Part shown: positions 33,037 through 38,849 of the stretch, piece after piece | Layout of the letters: every line of letters starts with the position of its first letter | Numbering within the stretch: position 1 is the stretch's first letter | From: Polyangiaceae bacterium | Lineage (GTDB): Bacteria; Myxococcota_A; Polyangia; Polyangiales; Polyangiaceae | Reading direction: 5' to 3' | DNA length: 38,849 bases | Assembly (NCBI GenBank): GCA_025936045.1 | Contig: JAICUB010000052.1 | Coordinates: forward strand, 1 to 38,849 | The notes under the pieces: generated by a model | What the model was told of the DNA's origin: nothing | Database searches by the model: none | What the model saw: only the letters and a program-made list of their open reading frames with translations | Position numbers and translations under genes: made by a program

Positions 33037-33735
33037 ATGTCGTCACGGATTTCACTTCGTCTTCGAACCCTTCGTGTCGCCGGCCTCGCCATCCTTTTGG
33101 CGGCGAGCGGCACCGCCTGCAAGAAGAACGATGGTGAAACGGCGGCCGGCGGCTACGTCCAGGGTCAGGTGGGAGCGCCCACGGCGGGCGCCGGCGCGAT
33201 GAATCCGGCGGGCGTCGGCGGCGCGTCGGCCGTCTCGGCCGCGGGCGGGGCAGCACCGATGGCGACTGCGACGGCTTCGTCGGCGGGTGCGGCGCCGCTG
33301 CCGACGCAGGCCGGTCCCGTCGCCCAGCGGCTCGACGCGGCGTCCGCCGCCGCGATCCAGCCGATCATCGCCGGGCTCGTAAAAGACAACGTTCAGCCGG
33401 GCGCGAAGCCCGTCGGTGAGTTCCTCGTGGGCAATTTCACGCAAGGGCAGACGCTCGACCTGCCGATCCAGCTCCAGCCGAACAAGTGTTACACCATCGT
33501 CGCGACCGGCTTGCCGCCCATCACTGAAGTGAACGTGCAGCTGCAGCTCACCACGGTGATTCCGGGCATGGCGCCGGTCCTCGCGGTCGATCAGGACAAC
33601 GGCGCGACCGCCGTGCTCGGCAAGAAGACGGCCTGCTACCGCTGGATGTTCGGTGTGATCCCGGCGCCCGGCAAAATCGTCGTTCAGGTGACGGGCGGCA
33701 GCGGCGTCGTCGCCGCGCAGGCTTACGAGAAGTAG
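33037..33735 (+). CDS. Predicted lipoprotein, Ala/Gly linker plus beta domain
   Basis: The ATG follows a GAGGAGAA ribosome site; 232 aa. The signal peptide ends ASGTAC (Cys28), followed by KKNDGE. Residues 40-95 are an Ala/Gly/Thr linker. The C-terminal ~135 residues form a compact domain: FLVGNFTQGQTLDLPIQLQP, NKCYTIVATG, EVNVQLQLTT and GKIVVQVTGGSGVVAAQAYE, with two Cys that could pair. The pattern suggests a beta-sandwich of the kind found in many myxobacterial envelope proteins. Function unknown. Its stop lies 8 bp from the convergent Gly-rich lipoprotein gene. Confidence 0.8.
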   Translation: MSSRISLRLRTLRVAGLAILLAASGTACKKNDGETAAGGYVQGQVGAPTAGAGAMNPAGVGGASAVSAAGGAAPMATATASSAGAAPLPTQAGPVAQRLDAASAAAIQPIIAGLVKDNVQPGAKPVGEFLVGNFTQGQTLDLPIQLQPNKCYTIVATGLPPITEVNVQLQLTTVIPGMAPVLAVDQDNGATAVLGKKTACYRWMFGVIPAPGKIVVQVTGGSGVVAAQAYEK

Positions 33736-33743
33736 ACGCGGGC

Positions 33744-34196
33744 TCAGGCGCCGGCGCCGGCCTTCCCGGCACCGGGGGTACCACCACTTGCGGCACCCCC
33801 GCTCGGCGTGCCGCCGCTCGCTTCACCACCGCTCGAGACGCCGGCAGTTGCGGCGCCGCCACTCGACGCGCCGGCGTTTGCTGCGCCGCCGTTCGAGGTA
33901 CCGGCCCCGGGTCCACCCGCGCCGCCAGCCGCGCTCGCGCCTCCGCCCCCAGCCTTCCCGCCCGTAGCCGTTCCGGCGCCCCCGGTCATGCCACCTGCGC
34001 CGCCTGCACCGGCTCTGCCAGCGCCCCCACTCGCTGCGCCGCCCGTGGCTGCGCCGCCCGTGCCCGTTGTTCCACCCGTGCCCCCCCGACCGCCGGCCGG
34101 AGGGCTCGATTGCGTCGCGTCGGAGCTCGACGAGCAATGCGTCGTTCCGAGCGCGAAGAACCCGAGGACGAAGAGGTGGCGGACGATGGCGTTCAT
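33744..34196 (-). CDS. Gly/Ala-rich low-complexity lipoprotein
   Basis: The ATG at 34196 (MNAIVRHLFVLGFFALGTTH, then Cys21) gives a 150-aa lipoprotein; upstream frame to 34373 is ignored. After CSSSSD the chain is almost wholly Gly, Ala, Ser and Thr, in loose GGxAxGG units (GGTGGTTGTGGAATGGAASG style, later SSGGEASGGTPSGGAASGG). No folded domain is present. Such Gly-rich tails occur on many myxobacterial surface lipoproteins as spacers, here without a head domain, so it may be a truncated or bare spacer. The opposite-strand frame reads as Pro/Ala and is taken as shadow. Confidence 0.65.
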   Translation of the reverse strand: MNAIVRHLFVLGFFALGTTHCSSSSDATQSSPPAGGRGGTGGTTGTGGAATGGAASGGAGRAGAGGAGGMTGGAGTATGGKAGGGGASAAGGAGGPGAGTSNGGAANAGASSGGAATAGVSSGGEASGGTPSGGAASGGTPGAGKAGAGA

Positions 34197-34306
34197 GGTC
34201 GCTTGGCTCCGGGCGCGGGAGCCTAGCCGAGCATCCCGCGTGGTGCACCTGGTACGAAACCGATTCCAGGTTCGCGCGCCGATCCCGACCTTTGTAGCGC
34301 AGGCGA

Positions 34307-34337
34307 AGGACCGTGAAGGATGGTGAAGGATGGTCCT
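34307..34337. repeat. Tandem 10-bp repeat inside a 6-bp inverted repeat
   Basis: GTGAAGGATG occurs twice head to tail at 34313-34332. The pair is bracketed by AGGACC (34307-34312) and GGTCCT (34332-34337). It lies just upstream of the methyltransferase-like gene at 34359, in the divergent gap shared with the Gly-rich lipoprotein. It could be an operator or chance. Confidence 0.4.
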
Positions 34338-34358
34338 CCGCACTAGGCTAGGGAGCGA

Positions 34359-35297
34359 ATGAGTTTCAGTCACGTCCGAGAGCGGCTTTTAGCCGGCCGG
34401 CCGCTCGTTGTTGCCGTCGATAGCAACGCGAGCTTGCGGGCGAGAGGGGTGGCGTTGGACGTACCGGGGGCGCTCGGTCAGCTCTTGCGCGAGCGACCGA
34501 ACGAAGTGCGGGAACACTACCGCGTCGAGGTCGGTTGTCGTGCGGACGTGCTCGCTGCGCTCACTGGCGACACCACGCCGCGCGCCCTCGCCGAGGTAGG
34601 CATGGAACATCGCTCCGCGCAGCTTACGGCGCGCGCGGTGGAGCTCGCGCTCGACGCGGCCGAGGAGAGCGCCAAGCCGGTCGCCGTCGCCGGCATGCTC
34701 GGCTCGGACATGGTGACGCCCGTCGCGGCCACGCGGCTGCACGAGGAACTCAGCGAGCACTCGGCGCGGCTTCACGCCGCGGGGTGTGAGCTCCTGATCG
34801 CGCGCGGCCAGGGTTCGCGCCTGAATTTGATGGCCGCGGTCGTCGCGGCGACACGCACGGAGCTGCCCACCTGGGCCGTGATCGAGCGCACGGGCGAGGC
34901 CACGACGGGCTCGGACCGCGAGCTCTTTCGCTCGCTGCGCGACGCCGGTGCGAGCGCCGTGCTCTTCGAGGTGTCGAGCGTGACGCTCGGCATTCGCGAG
35001 CTCGAGCTCACGAAGGAGGCGCTCGAGGAAGTCGAGCTACCCGTCGGTATCCTGCTCGCGGCGAGCGAAGAGGCGCTGCCGGGTTTCCCCGACGCGGCCG
35101 ACGCGGCGGAGCAGTGGGCTGACCATGCGCTCGATCTCGACATCGCCGGCGCGCGTGTCATCGGCGGCGGCGCGGGCACGACCGAGGATCACCTGCGCGC
35201 GCTCGCGCGGGCGCTCGGCTCGCTGCATCCGTCGATGCCGGCGCACATTTCCGACACCGTCGTCGACGACACTCTCAAACACCCCCAAGAATCCTGA
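34359..35297 (+). CDS. Homocysteine S-methyltransferase-like protein lacking zinc cysteines
   Basis: A 312-aa TIM-barrel protein of the S-methyltransferase fold. Family landmarks are CRADVLAALTGDTTPRALAE (60-79), AVELALDAAEESAKPVAVAG, and near the end GARVIGGGAGTTEDHLRALA (264-283), which aligns with the canonical GARxIGGCCGTxPxHI. The two adjacent zinc-binding Cys are Gly271 and Ala272, and the third Cys site upstream reads FEVSSVT with Ser. Zinc-dependent methyl transfer to homocysteine is therefore unlikely. It lies 7 bp upstream of the glutamate-cysteine ligase, pointing to a role in thiol or sulfur metabolism. It could bind a thiol or act as a regulator. Confidence 0.75.
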   Translation: MSFSHVRERLLAGRPLVVAVDSNASLRARGVALDVPGALGQLLRERPNEVREHYRVEVGCRADVLAALTGDTTPRALAEVGMEHRSAQLTARAVELALDAAEESAKPVAVAGMLGSDMVTPVAATRLHEELSEHSARLHAAGCELLIARGQGSRLNLMAAVVAATRTELPTWAVIERTGEATTGSDRELFRSLRDAGASAVLFEVSSVTLGIRELELTKEALEEVELPVGILLAASEEALPGFPDAADAAEQWADHALDLDIAGARVIGGGAGTTEDHLRALARALGSLHPSMPAHISDTVVDDTLKHPQES

Positions 35298-35304
35298 GGA
35301 CTTC

Positions 35305-36672
35305 GTGACCACTCAGCTCTCCGCGTCCGGCGACGAGCAGCGCCCGATCCGCGATCTCGATGAGCTCACCGAGCTGTTTCGCGCGGCGGAAAAGCCGGCC
35401 TCGCGCTTTCTGATCGGAGCCGAAGCGGAGAAATTCGCCGTCGTCGAGCGCACCGGCGCCCCCATCGACTACGAGCACGGCGTCGCGCGAGTCTTCGCCT
35501 CGCTCGAGGCGTTCGGCTGGACGCCGGAGCGCGAGACGCACGACGGGCCGGTGATCTCGCTGCGACGCGGCCCCGCTTCGGTGACGCTCGAGCCCGGTGC
35601 CCAGCTCGAGCTGAGCGGCGCTGCGTTCGCGGACTTGCACGCCGTTTCGAGCGAGCTCGACGCGCACTACGCCGAGCTTGCTCCCGTTTCGGAAGCGCTC
35701 GGCTTGAGCTGGCTGAGCGTCGGTTTTCATCCGCTCGCGACGCAAGCGGAGCTGCCCTGGGTGCCGAAGAAGCGTTACGGCGTGATGCGCGAGTACCTGC
35801 CGACGCGCGGGCGCGCGGCGCACGACATGATGCGGCGCACGGCCACGGTACAAGCGAACTTCGACTTTTCGAGCGAAGAGGACGCGCTCCGAAAGCTGAT
35901 GGTTTCGCTGCGGTTGAGCCCGCTCGTGCACGCGCTGACGGCCAATGCGCCCTTCAGCGAGCGGCGCGTGTCGCCCTCGAAGAGCCTGCGGGGGGACGTG
36001 TGGCTGCACATGGATCCGGCGCGCTCGGGGCTGATTGCGCCGCTCTGGCGGCTCGAGCGACCGACTTACCGCGACTACGCCGAGTGGGCCCTCGACGCGG
36101 GCATGTTCCTCTTCAAGCGCGGCGAGCGCGTGCTGAAGAACACGGGCCAGACCTTCCGCGCGTTCTTGGCGAACGGCTTCGAGGGCGAACGGGCGACGCT
36201 CGAGGATTGGCGCCTGCACCTGAACACGCTCTTCCCGGAAGCACGCCTCAAGAACACGCTCGAAGTGCGGGCTTGCGACGCCCAATCGCGCGAGCTCACC
36301 CGCGCCGTGCCCGCGCTCTTCACGGGGATTCTTTACGACGAACGCGCGCTCGCGGAAGCCGAGCAGCTTTCGAAACACTTCGAGCTCGCTTCGCTCGAGG
36401 CGGCGCGACCGTCACTCGTGAAGGACGCGCTCGCGGCGCGCGTCGGAGCGGAGCCCGTGGCCCCGCTCGCCGAAAAGCTCGTGGACATCGCGCTCGGCGG
36501 GCTCGAGCGGCGCGCGCGTAAGGACGCGAACGGCGAGGACGAACGCCGCTTGCTCGCGCCGCTCGCCGCCTTGACCGAGCACGGCAAGTGTCCCGCCGAC
36601 GTCATGCTCGAGGGCCTCACGCCGGGGCAAACGCTCGCTCTCGACGACGTGATTTCGCGCGTGAAGCTTTGA
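35305..36672 (+). CDS. gshA: Glutamate-cysteine ligase (plant/alphaproteobacterial type)
   Basis: Joins glutamate and cysteine, the first step of glutathione synthesis. A GTG start 7 bp after the preceding stop with TGAGGA upstream; 455 aa. FLIGAEAEKFAV (36-47) is the Glu-containing active-site start. SVTLEPGAQLELSGAAFADL, then RYGVMREYLPTRG, MMRRTATVQANFDFSSEEDA and the later NTGQTFRAFL and TLFPEARLKNTLEVRACDAQ follow plant GCL and alphaproteobacterial GshA closely in order and spacing. No gshB is in the window. It is convergent with the unknown gene at 36736 across a GC hairpin. Confidence 0.92.
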   Translation: MTTQLSASGDEQRPIRDLDELTELFRAAEKPASRFLIGAEAEKFAVVERTGAPIDYEHGVARVFASLEAFGWTPERETHDGPVISLRRGPASVTLEPGAQLELSGAAFADLHAVSSELDAHYAELAPVSEALGLSWLSVGFHPLATQAELPWVPKKRYGVMREYLPTRGRAAHDMMRRTATVQANFDFSSEEDALRKLMVSLRLSPLVHALTANAPFSERRVSPSKSLRGDVWLHMDPARSGLIAPLWRLERPTYRDYAEWALDAGMFLFKRGERVLKNTGQTFRAFLANGFEGERATLEDWRLHLNTLFPEARLKNTLEVRACDAQSRELTRAVPALFTGILYDERALAEAEQLSKHFELASLEAARPSLVKDALAARVGAEPVAPLAEKLVDIALGGLERRARKDANGEDERRLLAPLAALTEHGKCPADVMLEGLTPGQTLALDDVISRVKL

Positions 36673-36695
36673 ACCTCGCCGGAGTGCGAGAGCAC

Positions 36696-36718
36696 CGCGC
36701 GCGGCCGCACCGCGCGCG
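36696..36718. terminator. GC hairpin between convergent gshA and unknown gene
   Basis: A 9-bp perfect stem (36696-36704 with 36710-36718, CGCGCGCGG / CCGCGCGCG) closes a 5-nt loop, CCGCA. It lies in the 63-bp gap between two converging genes. There is no T-run, so it would act as a bidirectional structural barrier or a factor-assisted terminator. Confidence 0.5.
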
Positions 36719-36735
36719 CCCCCGAAGCTCGTCGC

Positions 36736-37320
36736 TCAGGCCGCTCGTGCGAGAGCGATCTTGTCGGTTTGGCCGGCGCGGTAGAAGCGGCGGAGGAGGG
36801 CGCGGGCGTCGAGCGCATGCCGTGCCAACAAGCGCGCGCCGAGACGGGCCGCGAGATCGTTGGCGAGCCGGTAGCGCTCGCCGGCTTCGGTGCCGCTCGC
36901 GTCGAGGAAGCGACCGTTTTCGTAGAGGTGCTCGTGGAGACGCCGCACGCTTTCGCGATCCCCGCCGGACGCGAGGCCGAGCAATACGAATTTGTCGACT
37001 TCGGCTTGGAGCTCGAGCTCGAGCTGGGTCGTCGGCAAACCGGTGCGCACGCGCTCGACGACGAAGACGAAATGACTCACGCCCTCGACGAGCTGGAGCC
37101 ACACGTCGTTGGCGCCCGCGCGAGGTGCCTCGTTCGGTACGATGAGCGCGAGCTCGACCGCGTCCTCCGACTCGCGCACGAGGAGCTGCTCGCGTTCGCC
37201 GTCCGGCGCCGCCTCGGCGAAGGCGCCCACGTCGGGCGTCGGCTCGAGCCCGTAATAGTCCTCGAGGCGACGCTGAATGCCGGCGAGCGCGACCTTCGTG
37301 CGACGCCCGAGCTTCGACAT
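36736..37320 (-). CDS. Conserved-looking protein, unknown function
   Basis: A 194-aa mixed alpha/beta protein starting MSKLGRRTKVALAGIQRRLE. It has DYYGLEPTPDVGAFAEAAPD, a strand-rich middle (ERVRTGLPTTQLELELQAEV) and a helical C-terminus with many Arg/Leu/Ala (RYRLANDLAARLGARLLARH). No signal peptide, membrane span or metal motif is seen. It starts 2 bp after the stop of the upstream gene at 37323-37940, so the pair is one operon. I do not recognise a family. Confidence 0.75.
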   Translation of the reverse strand: MSKLGRRTKVALAGIQRRLEDYYGLEPTPDVGAFAEAAPDGEREQLLVRESEDAVELALIVPNEAPRAGANDVWLQLVEGVSHFVFVVERVRTGLPTTQLELELQAEVDKFVLLGLASGGDRESVRRLHEHLYENGRFLDASGTEAGERYRLANDLAARLGARLLARHALDARALLRRFYRAGQTDKIALARAA

Positions 37321-37322
37321 CG

Positions 37323-37940
37323 TCAGTGGACTCCGCCTCCGCCGCGCTGCGGGACGAGCCCCTGTGCTCCGAGCGCCGTGGCGAGGTCGCTCGAGCCGGT
37401 GCGCAACCAGCGCTCGTAAAGCTTGACCACGCCGCCGTTCGAGCTCGCGCCGCGCTTGGCGACCAAGCGATCGGCGATGGATTCGATGAGCTCCACGAAG
37501 GTCTCGAAGTGCGCGGCGAGCTCGCCGAAGACGTCGGGCACGGAGCTCTGCTCGCGCGTGAGGCTGTTGCCCCTGAGCATGCTCGCGGCGCCGTCGTAGG
37601 CTTGTGCCCCGATCGACTCGACGTAGCGAAGTGCGACGCCGCGGTTCTCGAGGTGCTCGGCGAAGAAACCGCAGACGTAGAGCGTGCCGTCGCCGAGCGC
37701 TCGCAGGCGCTCGAAGCGCTCGCGCCCGACGCTCTCCTTCGCTTCGGCGAGAAGGAGGGTCACCGGGCGTTCGAGAGCATCACGGGTGAAGGTCCCCGGT
37801 TTTGCATAGTCGGCCAAGAGGCCTGATACGTACGCCCGCGTCGCGTCCGTGGCTTCGAGACGTCGCTCTTCGAGGGCCTCGCCTACGAGGCCGGCGAAGA
37901 AGGCGCTCACATCGGCAGAGAAATCGACTTCAACGCTCAT
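37323..37940 (-). CDS. Conserved-looking helical protein, unknown function
   Basis: The ATG at 37940 (MSVEVDFSADVSAFFAGLVG) has GAAGAGG five bases upstream and is preferred to the GTG at 37946; 205 aa. It is mainly helical: TRAYVSGLLADYAKPGTFTR, ALERPVTLLLAEAKESVGRE, TLYVCGFFAEHLENRGVALR and VFGELAAHFETFVELIESIA. No signal peptide is seen. First gene of a two-gene operon, divergent from groES. The tight pairing suggests the two products act together. Function is not recognised. Confidence 0.75.
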   Translation of the reverse strand: MSVEVDFSADVSAFFAGLVGEALEERRLEATDATRAYVSGLLADYAKPGTFTRDALERPVTLLLAEAKESVGRERFERLRALGDGTLYVCGFFAEHLENRGVALRYVESIGAQAYDGAASMLRGNSLTREQSSVPDVFGELAAHFETFVELIESIADRLVAKRGASSNGGVVKLYERWLRTGSSDLATALGAQGLVPQRGGGGVH

Positions 37941-38015
37941 GTGCACCTCTTCAATGCAAATCTACGGCCCGCGCGTTGCCGAGATGTAACGAAACAGCTG
38001 TTCCGATGAGCAGGT

Positions 38016-38074
38016 GGGGAGCGCTTTCTTGGCAGTCCGGCTCGCTGGCTGCCAACAGCCGCAGCGCTTTCCCC
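38016..38074. promoter_or_regulatory. Composite inverted repeat in groES upstream region
   Basis: TTGGCAG (38029-38035) and CTGCCAA (38049-38055) form a perfect 7-bp inverted repeat with a 13-nt spacer. It is flanked by GGGGAGCGC (38016-38024) and GCGCTTTCCCC (38064-38074), imperfect arms of an outer inverted repeat. It sits between the unknown operon and the groES promoter, so it could be an operator or an mRNA structure. Confidence 0.4.
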
Positions 38075-38105
38075 GCGCCGGAGGATTCTTTTTGGGGGGC
38101 TTCCC

Positions 38106-38133
38106 TTGACAGGAGGCTGAGCCTGCGTAAGTT
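38106..38133 (+). promoter_or_regulatory. Sigma70-like promoter of groES-groEL
   Basis: A perfect -35 box TTGACA (38106-38111) is followed 16 bp later by TAAGTT (38128-38133) as a -10 box matching TATAAT at three positions, including the first two. The start of transcription would fall near 38140, just before the CIRCE element, as in other HrcA-controlled chaperonin operons. Confidence 0.7.
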
Positions 38134-38146
38134 CCCCGCACGCCTG

Positions 38147-38173
38147 CTAGCACTCGCCTATGACGAGTGCTAA
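38147..38173 (+). promoter_or_regulatory. CIRCE operator (HrcA binding site)
   Basis: CTAGCACTC-N9-GAGTGCTAA matches the CIRCE consensus TTAGCACTC-N9-GAGTGCTAA at all but the first base, with exact 9-bp spacing. It lies downstream of the -10 box, so HrcA would repress groES-groEL at normal temperature. No hrcA gene is in the window. Confidence 0.95.
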
Positions 38174-38178
38174 TCGGC

Positions 38179-38206
38179 CTAAAGTTCCGTGTTTTCGGGA
38201 CTTTAG
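38179..38206 (+). promoter_or_regulatory. Hairpin in groES leader
   Basis: CTAAAGTTCC (38179-38188) pairs with GGGACTTTAG (38197-38206) over an 8-nt loop, GTGTTTTC, with one G-U pair. It lies just 3' of CIRCE and about 73 bp before the groES ATG. It might stabilise the mRNA or act as an extra control element. Confidence 0.6.
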
Positions 38207-38279
38207 CGGGGTGGAGCGGGTTCCCAAGGGACCCGTGAAGTCTCCGAACCCCCCCAACACCCAAGCCACGAGGATTGAA

Positions 38280-38576
38280 ATGGCCGCGAAGATTCGACCC
38301 CTGCAGGACCGCGTGATCGTGAAGCGCGTGAAGGAAGAAGAGAAGACCAAGGGCGGGATCATCATCCCGGACTCCGCGAAGGAGAAGCCGGTCGAGGGCG
38401 AAGTGATCGCCGTCGGCAACGGCAAGGTTCAAGAGGACGGCAAGCTCCGTCCGCTCGACATCAAGGCCGGCGACCGGATCCTGTTCGGCAAGTACAGCGG
38501 GACCGAGATCAAGCTCGACGGCGAAGAGCACCTGATTCTGCGCGAGGACGACATCCTCGGCGTGATCGAGCGCTGA
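38280..38576 (+). CDS. groES: Co-chaperonin GroES
   Basis: A 98-aa heptameric lid of the chaperonin. The ATG at 38280 is preceded by AGGATT and gives MAAKIRPLQDRVIVKRVKEE. The mobile loop reads KTKGGIIIPDSAKEKP with the conserved GGI(I/V) that binds GroEL. The C-terminal ILREDDILGVIER is standard. An upstream in-frame ATG at 38160 lies inside the CIRCE element and is not used. groEL starts 35 bp downstream in the same operon. Confidence 0.98.
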   Translation: MAAKIRPLQDRVIVKRVKEEEKTKGGIIIPDSAKEKPVEGEVIAVGNGKVQEDGKLRPLDIKAGDRILFGKYSGTEIKLDGEEHLILREDDILGVIER

Positions 38577-38611
38577 TTAGATCCACGGGAAATTGAAGGA
38601 GCACTCAGCAA

Positions 38612-38849
<238 letters not shown>

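Noticed and set aside
33808..34326. Plus-strand Pro/Ala-rich frame
   Set aside because: It mirrors the Gly-rich lipoprotein gene on the minus strand, which has a start and a lipobox; the Pro/Ala frame has neither a signal peptide nor a ribosome site.
38160..38279. Upstream ATG extending groES by 40 residues
   Set aside because: It lies inside the CIRCE operator, and the extension has no resemblance to GroES. The ATG at 38280 has a ribosome site and gives normal length.

Overview
The window looks like a piece of chromosome from a high-GC, predatory or soil-type myxobacterium (Myxococcota, probably nearer Polyangiales/Sorangiineae than Myxococcus). The evidence is very high GC with strong G/C third positions, many long antisense shadow frames, a Hanks-type kinase with an N-terminal zinc ribbon, a PilZ domain on an Ala/Pro-rich arm, a gene resembling the myxobacterial MXAN_5187 family, and many lipoproteins with Ala/Gly/Pro-rich spacers. 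No rRNA, tRNA, CRISPR array, insertion sequence, integrase or phage gene was seen, so this reads as core chromosome and not an island.

Layout. 1-7.2 kb: an Asp-rich repeat protein running off the left edge, a KirBac-type potassium channel, a methyltransferase, a Pro/Ala-rich protein, enolase, a coiled-coil lipoprotein and a DUF362 protein. 7.2-12.7 kb: a translationally coupled Nudix hydrolase/NAD kinase pair on the minus strand. Divergent from it is a coupled pair (HEAT-repeat protein, then propeller/HEAT lipoprotein) followed by transaldolase. 12.7-17.6 kb, minus strand: a formyltransferase-like enzyme with an altered active site, a PilZ protein, and a 983-residue metallopeptidase/propeller/outer-membrane-barrel protein. 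17.7-20.8 kb: a secreted DPW-motif protein followed by ftsE-ftsX and an EnvC-like degenerate LytM factor, the last three joined by ATGA overlaps. 20.9-24.3 kb: four small or envelope proteins of unknown function and an RluA-type pseudouridine synthase. 24.3-27.1 kb, minus strand: D-Ala-D-Ala ligase and a GH43 enzyme. 27.2-34.2 kb: a Ser/Thr kinase, a small DUF5678-like protein, an MXAN_5187-like/lectin-fold pair, an Lgt-like membrane protein and three lipoproteins. 34.4-36.7 kb: a homocysteine methyltransferase-like protein lacking its zinc cysteines, directly upstream of a plant-type glutamate-cysteine ligase. 36.7-38.8 kb: two unknown genes facing leftward, then groES and the start of groEL behind a sigma70-like promoter with a CIRCE operator.

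Themes. Central carbon metabolism (enolase, transaldolase), NAD(P) supply (NAD kinase with Nudix hydrolase), septal peptidoglycan remodelling (FtsEX-EnvC, D-Ala-D-Ala ligase), lipoprotein and outer-membrane biology, thiol metabolism, and heat shock. Several proteins keep a known fold but lack canonical catalytic residues: the LytM factor, the homocysteine methyltransferase-like protein, the Lgt-like protein and the formyltransferase. These, the DPW protein and the protease-barrel fusion are the best places to look for undescribed biology. No single obviously new multi-gene system such as a defence island was found.
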